A DNA stretch of 18,634 bases from Pseudomonadota bacterium (GCA_021783385.1 JAJXTX010000028.1:1-18634), one strand, 5' to 3'; numbered from the stretch's first letter, positions 1 through 9,157 are shown. Made by a program: numbers and translations. Notes: generated by a model from the letters alone, not told the origin.

Positions 1-199
1 GATCGATGCATGGCGGCTCGAACGCGGGCTCGTTCACCGGCAGCTCGCGGAACGGCTCCGGCGGCAGCTGCGCGGTGAGCGTGGCGATGCTGTCGAAACT
101 GGCCCCGCAGTGGCCGCAGATCACATGGCCGTGGGCCTGCGCGAGAGTATGCGCATCCAGCGAAAAGACCGACAGGCATTCGGGGCATTGGGTATACAT
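1..199 (-). CDS. Zinc-ribbon (MJ0042/DUF3426-type) protein, N-terminal part
   Basis: Only the first 66 codons lie in the window; the gene runs off the left edge. The protein opens with MYTQCPECLSVF and has a second cysteine pair in ICGHCG, so C5, C8, C28 and C31 form a four-cysteine zinc ribbon. That is the N-terminal signature of the MJ0042 finger family which, in proteobacteria, usually heads a DUF3426 protein with one membrane helix; that later part cannot be seen here. The ATG at 199 is chosen because the zinc finger begins straight after it. No strong Shine-Dalgarno is visible. It is the last gene of the minus-strand run after prmA, separated from it by 171 bases that hold a repeat array. 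Its function is not known to me. The family call is firm and the full-length architecture is inferred. Confidence 0.8.
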   Translation of the reverse strand, partial: MYTQCPECLSVFSLDAHTLAQAHGHVICGHCGASFDSIATLTAQLPPEPFRELPVNEPAFEPPCID

Positions 200-250
200 G
201 CAGGCCGCTTTGATCGCTATCGGGCAAGCTTAGCAGGCTGCGGCGAGGCG

Positions 251-364
251 ACTGGCGCGTCGGCCGCTCCAGCGCATCCATGCGCTCGCGGCACTGGCGC
301 ATCCATGCGCGTCGGCCGCTCCAGCGCATCCTGCGCCCGCGGCACTGGCGCATCCATGCGCGTC
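251..364 (+). repeat. Diverged 51/52-bp palindromic repeat array between prmA and the zinc-ribbon gene
   Basis: Two near-complete units lie head to tail, at 262-313 (52 bp) and 314-364 (51 bp), after a truncated piece at 251-261. Each unit holds two short hairpins of the form GCGCAT-CC-ATGCGC (or GCGCA-TCC-TGCGC) separated by a CCGCGG-like block. The second unit matches the units inside prmA at 43 of 51 positions, but in opposite orientation: here the unit reads along the plus strand, in prmA along the minus strand. The array ends 6 bases before the prmA stop codon, so it forms the start of the prmA 3' untranslated region. It was possibly derived from REP-like palindromes. I recognise no transposase or integrase near it. 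Confidence 0.85.
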
Positions 365-370
365 GCGTCG

Positions 371-1423
371 TCAGGTGCGGCGGCGGCCGCTGATCCGCAC
401 CCAGTCCTCGCGGCTGGCCACCTGCAGTTCGTCGAACCATTCGGCGTAGCGCAGCAGCAGCTCGTCCTGCTGGCCCGCCAGGATGCCGGAGATCGCGAAC
501 GGCGCGCCCGGTTTGGCGCACGCGGCGAAGGTGGGTGCCAGTTCGCCGAGCGGACCGGCGAGGATGTTGGCGACGAACACGTCGGCGGGCGATGCACAAG
601 GAGGTGCGAGTGCCGCGGGCGCAGGATGCGCAGGAGCAGCCGATGCACAAGGAGGTGCGAGTGCCGCGGGCGCAGGATGCGCAGGAGCAGCCGATGCACA
701 AGGAGGTGCGAGTGCCGCGGGCGCAGGATGCGCAGGAGCGGCCGCGCCGGCGAAATCCTCCGGCAGATACAGCGCGAGTCGCTCGGCCACGCCGTTGCGT
801 TCGGCGTTGTCGGCCGATGCGGTGAGCGCCTGCGGGTCGTTGTCGATGCCGACGGCCTGCGCCGCGCCCAGCTTCAGCGCGGCGATCGCCAGGATGCCGG
901 AGCCGCAGCCGAAGTCGGTCAGCGTCCTGCCGGCCAGATCGAGCCCGTCCAGCCACTCCAGGCACAGTGCAGTGGTCGGGTGCGTGCCGCTGCCGAAGGC
1001 GAGGCCGGGGTCGAGCCTGACAACGACCAGGTCGGGATCCTGCGGCGGCTCGATATTCCACGGATAGATCCACAGTCGCCGGCCGAACGGCATCGGCTGA
1101 TACTGGTCCATCCACGCGCGCACCCAGTCCTGGTCGGCGACGTCGCGGAACTGCAGCTGCGCGGGCTCCAGCCACGGCAGCAGCTCGCCCAGCGCCTCGG
1201 CGAGGCCGCGCCGGTCGGTGTGCTCATCGAACAGCGCATTCAGCGTGATCGTCGGCCACAGCGGCAGCTCGCCCACGCCCGGCTCGAAGATCGCCTGCTC
1301 GTCGGGCGTCTCCGCGTCGGCATCGCGCAGCGTGATCGACAGCGCGCCGAGATCCTCCAGCGCAGCCTCCACGCGGGGCTGCTGCTCGATGCGGATGACG
1401 AGGGAGAGTTCGAGAAAAGGCAT
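371..1423 (-). CDS. prmA: Ribosomal protein L11 methyltransferase with an in-frame repeat insertion
   Basis: This is a class I S-adenosylmethionine-dependent methyltransferase that trimethylates lysines and the N-terminus of ribosomal protein L11. The N-terminal L11-binding domain covers roughly residues 1-105. The linker and AdoMet domain carry GLAFGSGTHPTT (140-151), motif I DFGCGSG (170-176), GIDND (192-196) and motif IV ANILAGPL (285-292), and the protein ends in a typical VRISGR tail. At 350 residues it is longer than the usual size (E. coli about 293). The excess is 51 residues at 228-278, three copies of a 17-residue Ala/Pro peptide placed between LYLPEDFAG and PADVFVANI, a loop before motif IV. 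Without it the protein would be 299 residues. All recognisable motifs remain, so activity is plausible but unproven. The gene lies 100 bases behind accC with a REP pair in the gap. No clear Shine-Dalgarno precedes the ATG. Confidence 0.95.
   Translation of the reverse strand: MPFLELSLVIRIEQQPRVEAALEDLGALSITLRDADAETPDEQAIFEPGVGELPLWPTITLNALFDEHTDRRGLAEALGELLPWLEPAQLQFRDVADQDWVRAWMDQYQPMPFGRRLWIYPWNIEPPQDPDLVVVRLDPGLAFGSGTHPTTALCLEWLDGLDLAGRTLTDFGCGSGILAIAALKLGAAQAVGIDNDPQALTASADNAERNGVAERLALYLPEDFAGAAAPAHPAPAALAPPCASAAPAHPAPAALAPPCASAAPAHPAPAALAPPCASPADVFVANILAGPLGELAPTFAACAKPGAPFAISGILAGQQDELLLRYAEWFDELQVASREDWVRISGRRRT
591..743 (-). repeat. Three tandem 51-bp units inside prmA
   Basis: The exact units are 591-641, 642-692 and 693-743. 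The first two are identical and the third differs at one base (G for A at 740 on the plus strand). In the prmA frame each unit encodes AAPAHPAPAALAPPCAS. The unit contains two potential hairpins, GCGCA-TCC-TGCGC and GCAC-CTCCTT-GTGC. Its length is a multiple of three and none of the six frames contains a stop codon. The near-identity of the copies points to recent expansion or homogenisation. There are no spacers, so it is not a CRISPR. Confidence 0.97.
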
Positions 1424-1440
1424 AAGTACAATCGGTAGCT

Positions 1441-1517
1441 GCAGGAGCGCACCCTGTGCGCGAATGCTCTTTGGCGGTCGTGCGGAAAAGCATTTCGCGC
1501 ACAGGGTGCGTTCCTAC
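1441..1517. repeat. Inverted pair of GTAG-type REP elements (BIME-like) between accC and prmA
   Basis: The left arm (1441-1468) and right arm (1489-1517) are inverted copies of one roughly 28-base element, differing by two substitutions and one extra A. Each contains the small palindrome GCGCAC-CCT-GTGCGC (1447-1461) or its slightly weaker mate (1498-1510). The right copy, read on the minus strand, begins with the GTAG head typical of REPs linked to RAYT (REP-associated tyrosine) transposases; the left copy has GCAG. The 20-base centre lets the pair fold into one long hairpin in the accC-prmA transcript. Such elements are common in intergenic DNA of Lysobacterales and Pseudomonas. No RAYT gene is in the window. 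Confidence 0.85.
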
Positions 1518-1523
1518 GGGTGG

Positions 1524-2891
1524 TCAGACGCCCGCGGCCGGGTGTTCCTTCTGCTCCGCCATCCGCTTTTCCAGATAGTGGATGTTCTGGCCGCCGTGCT
1601 GGAAGCCGGCGTCGGCCATGATCCGCTGCTGCAGCGGGATGTTGCACTTGACGCCTTCGATCACCGTCTCGGCCAGCGCCAGCCGCATGCGGGCGATCGC
1701 GGTGGCGCGGTCGGGTCCGTGCACGATCAGCTTGCCGATCATCGAGTCGTAGTTCGGCGGGATCCGGTAGCCGTCGTAAAGGTGCGTATCGACGCGCACG
1801 CCGGGGCCGCCAGGCGCCTCGAAGCGCTTCACCGTGCCGGGCGAGGGCATGAAGGTGTCCGGGTCCTCGGCGTTGATGCGGCACTCGATCGCGTGGCCGT
1901 TGATCTGGATGTCGTCCTGCCGGATCGACAGCCGCTCGCCGCCGGCGATCAGCAGCTGCTCGCGCACCAGGTCGACGCCGGTGATCAGCTCGGTCACCGG
2001 ATGCTCGACCTGGATGCGCGTGTTCATCTCGATGAAGTAGAAATGGCCGTTCTCGAACAGGAACTCGAACGTGCCGGCGCCGCGATAGCCGATGCGCAGG
2101 CACGCATCGACGCAGACCTTGCCGATCTGCGCGCGCTGCTCCGGCGTGATGCCTGGCGCGGGCGCCTCTTCCACCACTTTCTGATGGCGGCGCTGCATCG
2201 AGCAGTCGCGCTCGCCCAGATGGATCGCGTTGCCCTGACCGTCGGCCAGCACCTGGATTTCCACGTGGCGCGGATTCTCCAGGAACTTCTCCATGTAGAC
2301 CTGCTCGTTGCCGAACGCGGCCTTGGCCTCGGCCTTGGTCATGGTGATCGCATTGCCCAGGTGCGCCTCGGTGCGCACCACGCGCATGCCGCGGCCGCCG
2401 CCGCCGCCGGAGGCCTTGATGATCACCGGGTAGCCGATCTCGCGGGCGATCCGCAGGCTGGCGTCCACGTCGTCATCCAGCGGGCCGCCGGAGCCGGGCA
2501 CGCAAGGCACGCCGGCGGCCTTCATCGCGCGGATCGCCTCCACCTTGTCACCCATCAGGCGGATCACCGCGGGGGTGGGGCCGATGAAGATGAAGCCGGA
2601 CTGCTCCACCTGCTCGGCGAAATCCGCGCGCTCGGACAGAAAGCCGTAGCCGGGATGGATCGCCTGCGCGTCGGTGATCTCGGCCGCCGCGATGATGCGA
2701 GGGATGTTGAGGTAGCTGTCCGCCGACGGCCCCGGGCCGATGCACACCGACTCGTCAGCGAGGCCGACGTGTTTCAGGTTGCGGTCCACGGTGGAGTGCA
2801 CCGCCACCGTCTTGATACCCAGACTGTGGCAGGCGCGCAGCACGCGCAGGGCGATTTCGCCACGATTGGCGATGACGACTTTTTCTAGCAT
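1524..2891 (-). CDS. accC: Acetyl-CoA carboxylase biotin carboxylase subunit
   Basis: The protein carboxylates the biotin carried by AccB, using ATP and bicarbonate, in the first half-reaction of acetyl-CoA carboxylase (fatty acid synthesis, cytoplasm). The sequence starts [20 protein letters not shown]. It has the ATP-grasp lysine K159 with the glycine loop [10 protein letters not shown]238 in [11 protein letters not shown], and the catalytic block [14 protein letters not shown]. The 455 residues fit the family (E. coli 449). The ATG at 2891 is preferred over a GTG two codons upstream (2897) because it matches the usual N-terminus and puts K159 and K238 at the E. coli numbers. The gene begins 11 bases after the accB stop, so the two are cotranscribed and probably translationally linked. 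No anomaly was seen. Confidence 0.98.
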   Translation of the reverse strand: MLEKVVIANRGEIALRVLRACHSLGIKTVAVHSTVDRNLKHVGLADESVCIGPGPSADSYLNIPRIIAAAEITDAQAIHPGYGFLSERADFAEQVEQSGFIFIGPTPAVIRLMGDKVEAIRAMKAAGVPCVPGSGGPLDDDVDASLRIAREIGYPVIIKASGGGGGRGMRVVRTEAHLGNAITMTKAEAKAAFGNEQVYMEKFLENPRHVEIQVLADGQGNAIHLGERDCSMQRRHQKVVEEAPAPGITPEQRAQIGKVCVDACLRIGYRGAGTFEFLFENGHFYFIEMNTRIQVEHPVTELITGVDLVREQLLIAGGERLSIRQDDIQINGHAIECRINAEDPDTFMPSPGTVKRFEAPGGPGVRVDTHLYDGYRIPPNYDSMIGKLIVHGPDRATAIARMRLALAETVIEGVKCNIPLQQRIMADAGFQHGGQNIHYLEKRMAEQKEHPAAGV

Positions 2892-2902
2892 GGGCACGTC
2901 AC

Positions 2903-3364
2903 TCAGCCGATCACGAACATGGGTTCGTCGAATTCCACCGGCTGGCCATTCTCGACCAGGATGGCCTGCACCGTGCCGGCCACGTCGGCCTCGATCTGGT
3001 TGAACATTTTCATCGCTTCGATGATGCCCAGCGTCTCGCCGGCCTGCACCTGCTGGCCGAGCTTGACGAAGGCGGGCGTGCCCGGCGTGGCCGACGCGTA
3101 GAAGGTGCCGACCATCGGCGCCTTCACCACATGGCCGGCGGGCAACGCATCGGCGGCGGGTGTCTCGCTGACGACGGCTGTGGCAGGTGCCGGAGCCGCC
3201 ACCGGCGCGGCAGCCACCGCCGCGGCGGGCGCGGGCGCCGCCGGCGCAGTGCTGCGGGGCACGCGCGACAGGCGCACCACTTCCTCGCCCTCCTTGATTT
3301 CCAGCTCGGCGAGGTTGGATTCCTCCAGCAGGTCGATCAGTTTCTTGATTTTGCGCAAATCCAT
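2903..3364 (-). CDS. accB: Biotin carboxyl carrier protein of acetyl-CoA carboxylase
   Basis: This is the swinging-arm carrier that holds biotin and shuttles the carboxyl group between AccC and the carboxyltransferase. The N-terminal segment [18 protein letters not shown] (1-18) is the conserved AccB dimer and regulatory region. An Ala/Pro-rich flexible linker spans about residues 39-75. The lipoyl/biotinyl domain follows (about 78-153), with the biotin-acceptor lysine K119 in EAMKM and the thumb region [10 protein letters not shown] before it. The length of 153 residues is normal. A good Shine-Dalgarno (AAAGG) lies about 9 bases before the ATG. accB follows aroQ after a 60-base gap that shows no terminator and precedes accC by 11 bases, the classic order in gammaproteobacteria. 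Confidence 0.98.
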   Translation of the reverse strand: MDLRKIKKLIDLLEESNLAELEIKEGEEVVRLSRVPRSTAPAAPAPAAAVAAAPVAAPAPATAVVSETPAADALPAGHVVKAPMVGTFYASATPGTPAFVKLGQQVQAGETLGIIEAMKMFNQIEADVAGTVQAILVENGQPVEFDEPMFVIG

Positions 3365-3424
3365 CGGATCAGCCTTTGGTCAGTCATGCCACCGGGTGGT
3401 GGCCGGGATGGGAAGGGTTGCCGC

Positions 3425-3883
3425 TCAGGGCGCCGCGTTCGTGGCGGTGTGCAGCCGGCGGGTGGCCGCGTCCAGCGCCAGCCGGTAGCTGTCGCCGCCG
3501 AAGCCGCAGATCACGCCGATGGCGATGTCGGACAGGTAGGAGTGCCGACGAAACGGCTCGCGCGCGTGCACGTTGGAAAGGTGCACCTCGATGAACGGGA
3601 TCGCCACCGCCGCCAGCGCGTCGCGCAGCGCGATGCTGGTATGGGTGAACGCGCCGGGGTTGAACAGGATGATCGCGGTGAGGTCGTCACGCGCCTGCTG
3701 GATCCGCCCGATCAGCTCGTGCTCGGCGTTGGACTGGAACCAGCCCAACTCGTGCCCGGCGGCCTGCGCCTGCGTGGCCAGTTGCTGGTTGATCTCGGCC
3801 AGCGTCTGCCGGCCGTAGATGTCCGGCTCGCGCGCGCCCAGCAGATTGAGGTTGGGCCCGTGCAGGACCAGGATCTTCGCCAT
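3425..3883 (-). CDS. aroQ: Type II 3-dehydroquinate dehydratase
   Basis: The enzyme converts 3-dehydroquinate to 3-dehydroshikimate, step three of the shikimate pathway. The type II fold is clear from [17 protein letters not shown] at residues 8-24, with catalytic Tyr23. N75 lies in [11 protein letters not shown]101 in [15 protein letters not shown], and R112 just before RHSYLSD. At 152 residues the length is typical. An in-frame ATG 17 codons upstream (3934) exists, but the residues between show no family similarity, while the ATG at 3883 gives the canonical start [11 protein letters not shown] and has a GGGGTG Shine-Dalgarno about 6 bases away. The gene leads the aroQ-accB-accC-prmA run. 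The 144 bases before it (3884-4027) hold no convincing promoter, only a weak TGGACA/CACACT pair. Confidence 0.97.
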   Translation of the reverse strand: MAKILVLHGPNLNLLGAREPDIYGRQTLAEINQQLATQAQAAGHELGWFQSNAEHELIGRIQQARDDLTAIILFNPGAFTHTSIALRDALAAVAIPFIEVHLSNVHAREPFRRHSYLSDIAIGVICGFGGDSYRLALDAATRRLHTATNAAP

Positions 3884-4027
3884 GCCGCACCCCGCATCTC
3901 TCCGGTGATCCCGGAAATCCGGCGCAGTGTGCACGCAGCCGGGAATGTTGTCCAGTTCAGCGCAGATCGGCGATGTTTGGCGGAGAAGTGTCGAAATTCC
4001 GTGCGGCGGCGTATGCCAGCGCCGCGC

Positions 4028-4564
4028 TCAGGGCGTGCTGCGAGGCGCCAGCCACTGCGCGATCTGCGCCGCGCTGAGGACGCCGGTGTGGGTCGCCAGG
4101 ATGCGTCCGTCGGCATCGACCAGCACGCTGTAGGGCAGCACCTCGCGCACATCGCCGAGCCGCAGCGAGGTGCTCGGCGCGGCGAGCTGGCCGAGCAGCA
4201 CCGGATAACCTGGCGGGTGGGCGGTCACGAACGCGCGCACGCGGGCCGGCTCGTCCATCGCGATGCCGACGATGATCGGCGCCGAACCGGAGCCGCCGAA
4301 GCGCGCCTGCGCCCGGCTGAGTGCGGGCATTTCATCGAGGCACGGGCCGCACCAGCTGGCCCAGAAATTCAGCAGCACGCGGCGGCCGCGGTAGTCGCTC
4401 AGCCAATGCATGCGGCCGTCGGGATCGGGCAGGCGAATGGCGGGCAGCGGCTGGCCAGGCAACGCGGAGTCCTCCGGCGACTGATGCTGGCGGCGTTCCA
4501 CATAGCCGCCGGCGGTGGCAGCCAGCACCGCCAGCGCGAGGATCAGCCAGTTGCTGCGGGTCAT
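4028..4564 (-). CDS. TlpA/ResA-like membrane-anchored thioredoxin
   Basis: The 178-residue protein has an uncleaved N-terminal membrane anchor or signal (about residues 5-21, LILALAVLAATAGGY). A thioredoxin fold of the TlpA/ResA type follows, with active site WASWCGPC (C72 and C75) and the cis-proline near P144 in VLPYSVLVD. Such proteins reduce disulfides in the periplasm, for example on apocytochrome c or copper-site proteins, and are recharged by DsbD. Its start codon lies 3 bases after the dsbD stop (TAG CCC ATG), so translation is almost certainly coupled, which strongly supports DsbD as its electron donor. The substrate is unknown. CcmG/DsbE is an alternative, but no cytochrome maturation genes are nearby. 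Confidence 0.92.
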   Translation of the reverse strand: MTRSNWLILALAVLAATAGGYVERRQHQSPEDSALPGQPLPAIRLPDPDGRMHWLSDYRGRRVLLNFWASWCGPCLDEMPALSRAQARFGGSGSAPIIVGIAMDEPARVRAFVTAHPPGYPVLLGQLAAPSTSLRLGDVREVLPYSVLVDADGRILATHTGVLSAAQIAQWLAPRSTP

Positions 4565-4567
4565 GGG

Positions 4568-6766
4568 CTAGTGCGCCGCCGCGGTGAGGGCTTTTTCGAC
4601 CAGCGAGGCGGTCAGTACGGTGGACAGCCGCCGGCCGGGGCCGTTGTGTTTCGGAAACACCACGTACAGCGGCACGCCGGGCGTGTGGTATTCCTGCAGG
4701 AACGCGCTGATGGTCGGGTCGACGTTGGTCCAGTCGCCTTTCATGTAGACCGCGCCGGTGCGCTTGAGCAGCTCGCGAAACGCCGACGTGTCCAGCACGG
4801 TGTGCTCGTTGGCCTTGCAGGTAACGCACCAGTCGGCGCCGATGTCGACAAACACCGGGACATCGGCGGCGCGCAGCTCGGCCAGCCTCTGCGGACTGTA
4901 GGCGACCACCCCTGCCACGCTGACCGCGTCGCGCTGCGGCCTCGGCACCTGGGCCAGCAGATAGACCGGCAGCAGCGTCAGCAGCGCCAGCACCAGCACT
5001 GCGGCGCGGCTGGGCGGACCGCGCTGGCGGCTGCGCTCGAACCACCACAGCGTCATCGCCAGCAGCACCGCGGCCACCAGCAGCAGGCCCACCGCGTCGG
5101 CGCCGCGCTGGTTGGCCAGCACCCACGCCAGCCACGCCGCGGTGAGATACATCGGGAACGCCAGCACCTGCTTCAACGTCTCCATCCAGCGGCCCGGCCG
5201 CGGCAGCAGGCGCGCCAGCGCGGGCACGAAGCCTACCAGCAGAAACGGCAATGCCAGTCCGACGCCCAGCGCCAGAAAGACCAGCAGCGCCGACAGCATC
5301 GGCGCGGCAAACGCATAGGCCAACGCGCTGCCCATGAAGGGCGCGGTGCACGGGCTGGCCACCACGACCGCCAGCACCCCGGTGAAGAAATCGCCGACTG
5401 GCCCGGCGCGGGACGCCAGCCCGGCACCGGTGTTGCCCAGCGACGCGCCGAACTGCACTACGCCGGACATCGACAGCCCCACCGCCAGCATCACCAGGGC
5501 CAGCACGCCGACCACCAGCGGCTGCTGCAGCTGGGTACCCCAGCCCAACGCGTGGCCGGCCGCGCGCAGGACGAGGATGGCCAGCCCCAGCGCAGCGAAG
5601 CTGGTCAGCACGCCGGCGGTGTAGAACATTGCGTGCCGGCGCGCGGCCGCCTGGCTGTCGCCGCTTTCCAGCACGCTGACCGCCTTGATCGAAAGCACCG
5701 GCAGCACGCACGGCATCAGGTTGAGAATCAGGCCGCCGCCCAGCGCCAGCAGCAGGGCGGCGAACAGGCTCACCTGCAGCGGCGCCGGGGCGCTGCCGGC
5801 AGGCGACGTTGGCACGGCCGGCAGGGCGGCGGACGCGCTGCTGCCGTCCAGCGGGATCGTCAGCGTGCGATGCATCAGCGGATAGCACACGCCGCCGTTC
5901 TGGCAGCCCAGGAAGCTCGCCAGCACGGTCAGCTGGCGGCGGCCGGCCAGATCGCCCACCACCGTCACCGGCAGTTCGAGCTGGTCGAAATACACGGTGA
6001 CGTCGCCGTACTGGCCGTCGTGATGCACCACGCCCGGCGGCCACTGCGGCTGCAGCGTCAGCCCGGCGGCGTCCTGCAACTGCAGCGTGATCTTGTCGCG
6101 ATACACGTAGTAACCCTTGGGCATCGTCCAGCGCAGCAGCAGCCGATGCGGCGCGCTGGCCAGCGCGTCCAGCCGGAACGCCTGCTCCGGCGGCAGTGCC
6201 GCCGGATGGTCGCCGGCCGGCTGACCCAGCGCGCTCAGCGCGGCGCCGAGCGCGCCAGCACTGCGCGCCGGTGCGGCCATCGCGGGCACGTTGGGCGGCG
6301 CGCCCGCCGGCAGCGGCAGGTCCAGCTGCTCGGTGTGCGGCGGGTAGCAGATCTTCGGATCCACCTCGTGGCAGCCCTGGTACTGCACGCTCAGCTGCAG
6401 CCGGCGGGTGCCGGCGGCCACGGTGTAGGGCAGCGTGGCGTCGACCGCGTTGTGGTACGTCTCCACCTCGCCAAGGTATTCGTCGTGGTGCTTGTCGCCG
6501 GCGGGCAACTGGGCGGCGCCCAGCGTCACGCCGGCGCCGCCCCTGAACTGCATGCGGCCGCGATACAGGTAGTAGTGCGGCGCAATCGTCCAGTGCAGCT
6601 TGAGCAGACCCGGCGTGGCGGCGTCGGCGCGGAGCTGGTAGGCCTGGGTGACCGGCAGCAGGGTGTCGGTGCCCTGCGCAAAGCCCGGCCGCACGCCCAG
6701 CGACAGACTCAGCAAGATCAGCAGGGCAGCGGCGAACCGGCCAGGGAACTTCGATCGCATCAGCAT
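4568..6766 (-). CDS. dsbD: Thiol:disulfide interchange protein DsbD with two N-terminal alpha domains
   Basis: DsbD passes electrons from cytoplasmic thioredoxin across the inner membrane to periplasmic thioredoxin-like proteins. After a signal peptide (about residues 1-30) there are two DsbD-alpha-like modules: one at about 35-155 with [15 protein letters not shown] (C132, C140), one at about 190-307 with [12 protein letters not shown] (C288, C294). The transmembrane domain (about 330-605) has the redox cysteines C353 ([11 protein letters not shown]) and C473 ([12 protein letters not shown]). A C-terminal thioredoxin domain has [10 protein letters not shown] (C647, C650). At 732 residues it exceeds E. 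coli DsbD (about 565) because of the extra alpha module. Two starts are possible, 6766 or the ATG two codons inside (6760); GACGGA upstream is better spaced for the latter. A possible -10 (CATAAT, minus strand 6813-6808) has no good -35. Confidence 0.96.
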   Translation of the reverse strand: MLMRSKFPGRFAAALLILLSLSLGVRPGFAQGTDTLLPVTQAYQLRADAATPGLLKLHWTIAPHYYLYRGRMQFRGGAGVTLGAAQLPAGDKHHDEYLGEVETYHNAVDATLPYTVAAGTRRLQLSVQYQGCHEVDPKICYPPHTEQLDLPLPAGAPPNVPAMAAPARSAGALGAALSALGQPAGDHPAALPPEQAFRLDALASAPHRLLLRWTMPKGYYVYRDKITLQLQDAAGLTLQPQWPPGVVHHDGQYGDVTVYFDQLELPVTVVGDLAGRRQLTVLASFLGCQNGGVCYPLMHRTLTIPLDGSSASAALPAVPTSPAGSAPAPLQVSLFAALLLALGGGLILNLMPCVLPVLSIKAVSVLESGDSQAAARRHAMFYTAGVLTSFAALGLAILVLRAAGHALGWGTQLQQPLVVGVLALVMLAVGLSMSGVVQFGASLGNTGAGLASRAGPVGDFFTGVLAVVVASPCTAPFMGSALAYAFAAPMLSALLVFLALGVGLALPFLLVGFVPALARLLPRPGRWMETLKQVLAFPMYLTAAWLAWVLANQRGADAVGLLLVAAVLLAMTLWWFERSRQRGPPSRAAVLVLALLTLLPVYLLAQVPRPQRDAVSVAGVVAYSPQRLAELRAADVPVFVDIGADWCVTCKANEHTVLDTSAFRELLKRTGAVYMKGDWTNVDPTISAFLQEYHTPGVPLYVVFPKHNGPGRRLSTVLTASLVEKALTAAAH

Positions 6767-6890
6767 TCCGTCACAACAGTGGTCCGCGCCTGCGGCGGGG
6801 GAGCGGCATTATGGCCCAGCGGGTTGCGCCTGCGGCACCGCGTGCGACCTTGTGACGGAAGGCATCGCCGACGGTGATGCCGCCGCCGCT

Positions 6891-6919
6891 CTTGAAACCC
6901 GGCCGTACTCACCCAATAA
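6891..6919 (+). promoter_or_regulatory. Heat-shock (sigma-32-like) promoter of groESL
   Basis: CTTGAAA at 6891-6897 is a perfect sigma-32 -35 core. After 14 bases comes CCCAATAA (6912-6919), close to the CCCCAT-type -10. The order and spacing fit the family consensus, and it lies about 145 bases upstream of groES. The expected transcript start is near 6925. Read by eye; not measured. Confidence 0.6.
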
Positions 6920-6945
6920 GTGGTCGGGTGGCCGGTTCATGCCTC

Positions 6946-6973
6946 TTGCAAGGAATGCTTGCGCGGCTAGAAT
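6946..6973 (+). promoter_or_regulatory. Sigma-70-type promoter of groESL
   Basis: TTGCAA (6946-6951) and TAGAAT (6968-6973) are separated by 16 bases; reading CTTGCA at 6945 instead gives 17. The -10 box abuts the CIRCE operator, so the transcript should begin inside it, which is the standard arrangement for HrcA repression. Confidence 0.6.
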
Positions 6974-6999
6974 TAGCACTCGTCGACCTCGAGTGCTAG
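6973..6999 (+). promoter_or_regulatory. CIRCE operator (HrcA binding site)
   Basis: TTAGCACTC (6973-6981), nine bases, then GAGTGCTAG (6991-6999): an inverted repeat matching the CIRCE consensus at every position except the last (G for A). CIRCE binds the repressor HrcA, whose folding depends on GroEL, giving feedback control of groESL. It lies 62 bases before the groES start codon. The hrcA gene is not in this window. Confidence 0.95.
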
Positions 7000-7061
7000 C
7001 AACAGCATCGATCCCGGTCCTCAAAGCCTTGTCCCACCACACTTCACAGCTGGAGCCACCC

Positions 7062-7355
7062 ATGAGCACACTGCGTCCGTTGCATGATCGCGTCATCGTC
7101 AAGCGCCTGGAAGAGGAGCGCGTCTCCGCCGGCGGCATCGTCATTCCCGACAGCGCCACTGAAAAGCCCACCCGCGGCAAGGTCGTCGCCGCCGGCACCG
7201 GCCTCATCATGAGCGACGGCAAGGTGCGCCCGATGTCGCTGAAGGCCGGCGACACGGTGCTGTTCGGCAAGTACGCCGGCCAGGAAATCAAGATCGACGG
7301 CGAAGATCTGGTGTTCCTGAAGGAAGACGACATCGTGGCCGTGCTGGAAGGCTGA
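7062..7355 (+). CDS. groES: Co-chaperonin GroES
   Basis: This is the heptameric lid of the GroEL folding chamber in the cytoplasm. The 97 residues have the usual length and features: the N-terminal [15 protein letters not shown], the mobile loop region around residues 17-32 ([15 protein letters not shown]), the central beta-barrel residues [14 protein letters not shown], and the C-terminal [10 protein letters not shown]. The frame is open far upstream, but the ATG at 7062 is the family start and has GGAG 6 bases before it. It is the first gene behind the compound heat-shock/CIRCE control region, and groEL follows after 126 bases. Confidence 0.99.
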   Translation: MSTLRPLHDRVIVKRLEEERVSAGGIVIPDSATEKPTRGKVVAAGTGLIMSDGKVRPMSLKAGDTVLFGKYAGQEIKIDGEDLVFLKEDDIVAVLEG

Positions 7356-7375
7356 TGGCTTCGGGTGCGGGACAA

Positions 7376-7403
7376 GAGCGCTTGGCCAAAGGCCCACCCG
7401 CTC
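7376..7403 (+). other. Potential hairpin in the groES-groEL spacer
   Basis: GAGCG (7376-7380) pairs with CGCTC (7399-7403), and inside it GGCC-AAA-GGCC (7384-7394) forms a second stem, with small internal loops of CTT and CACC. No T-run follows, so it is not a standard terminator. It could be an mRNA processing or stability element between the two chaperonin cistrons, which are needed in different amounts. Visual reading only. Confidence 0.35.
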
Positions 7404-7458
7404 GCTCCGCTCCCTGATCGTTCGCGCTACCAGTTACAGACAAACCCCATTCTCATTC

Positions 7459-9134
<1,676 letters not shown>

Positions 9135-9157
9135 GTCCAGCATCACCACGTTGCTCC

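Noticed and set aside
262..364. Coding continuation of the repeat array as a small gene on the plus strand
   Set aside because: The 52-base unit shifts the frame between copies and there is no ribosome binding site or start in the peptide frame.
591..743. CRISPR array
   Set aside because: Units are contiguous with no unique spacers, lie inside a gene, and no cas gene is present.
1218..2888. 556-codon plus-strand open frame opposite accC
   Set aside because: Antisense to a clear biotin carboxylase; no motif of its own.
3131..6877. Very long plus-strand open frame (1248 codons) opposite dsbD, the TlpA-like gene and aroQ
   Set aside because: Arg/Gln/His-rich composition, no domain, and it lies antisense to four well-recognised genes. 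It is a by-product of GC-rich codon use.
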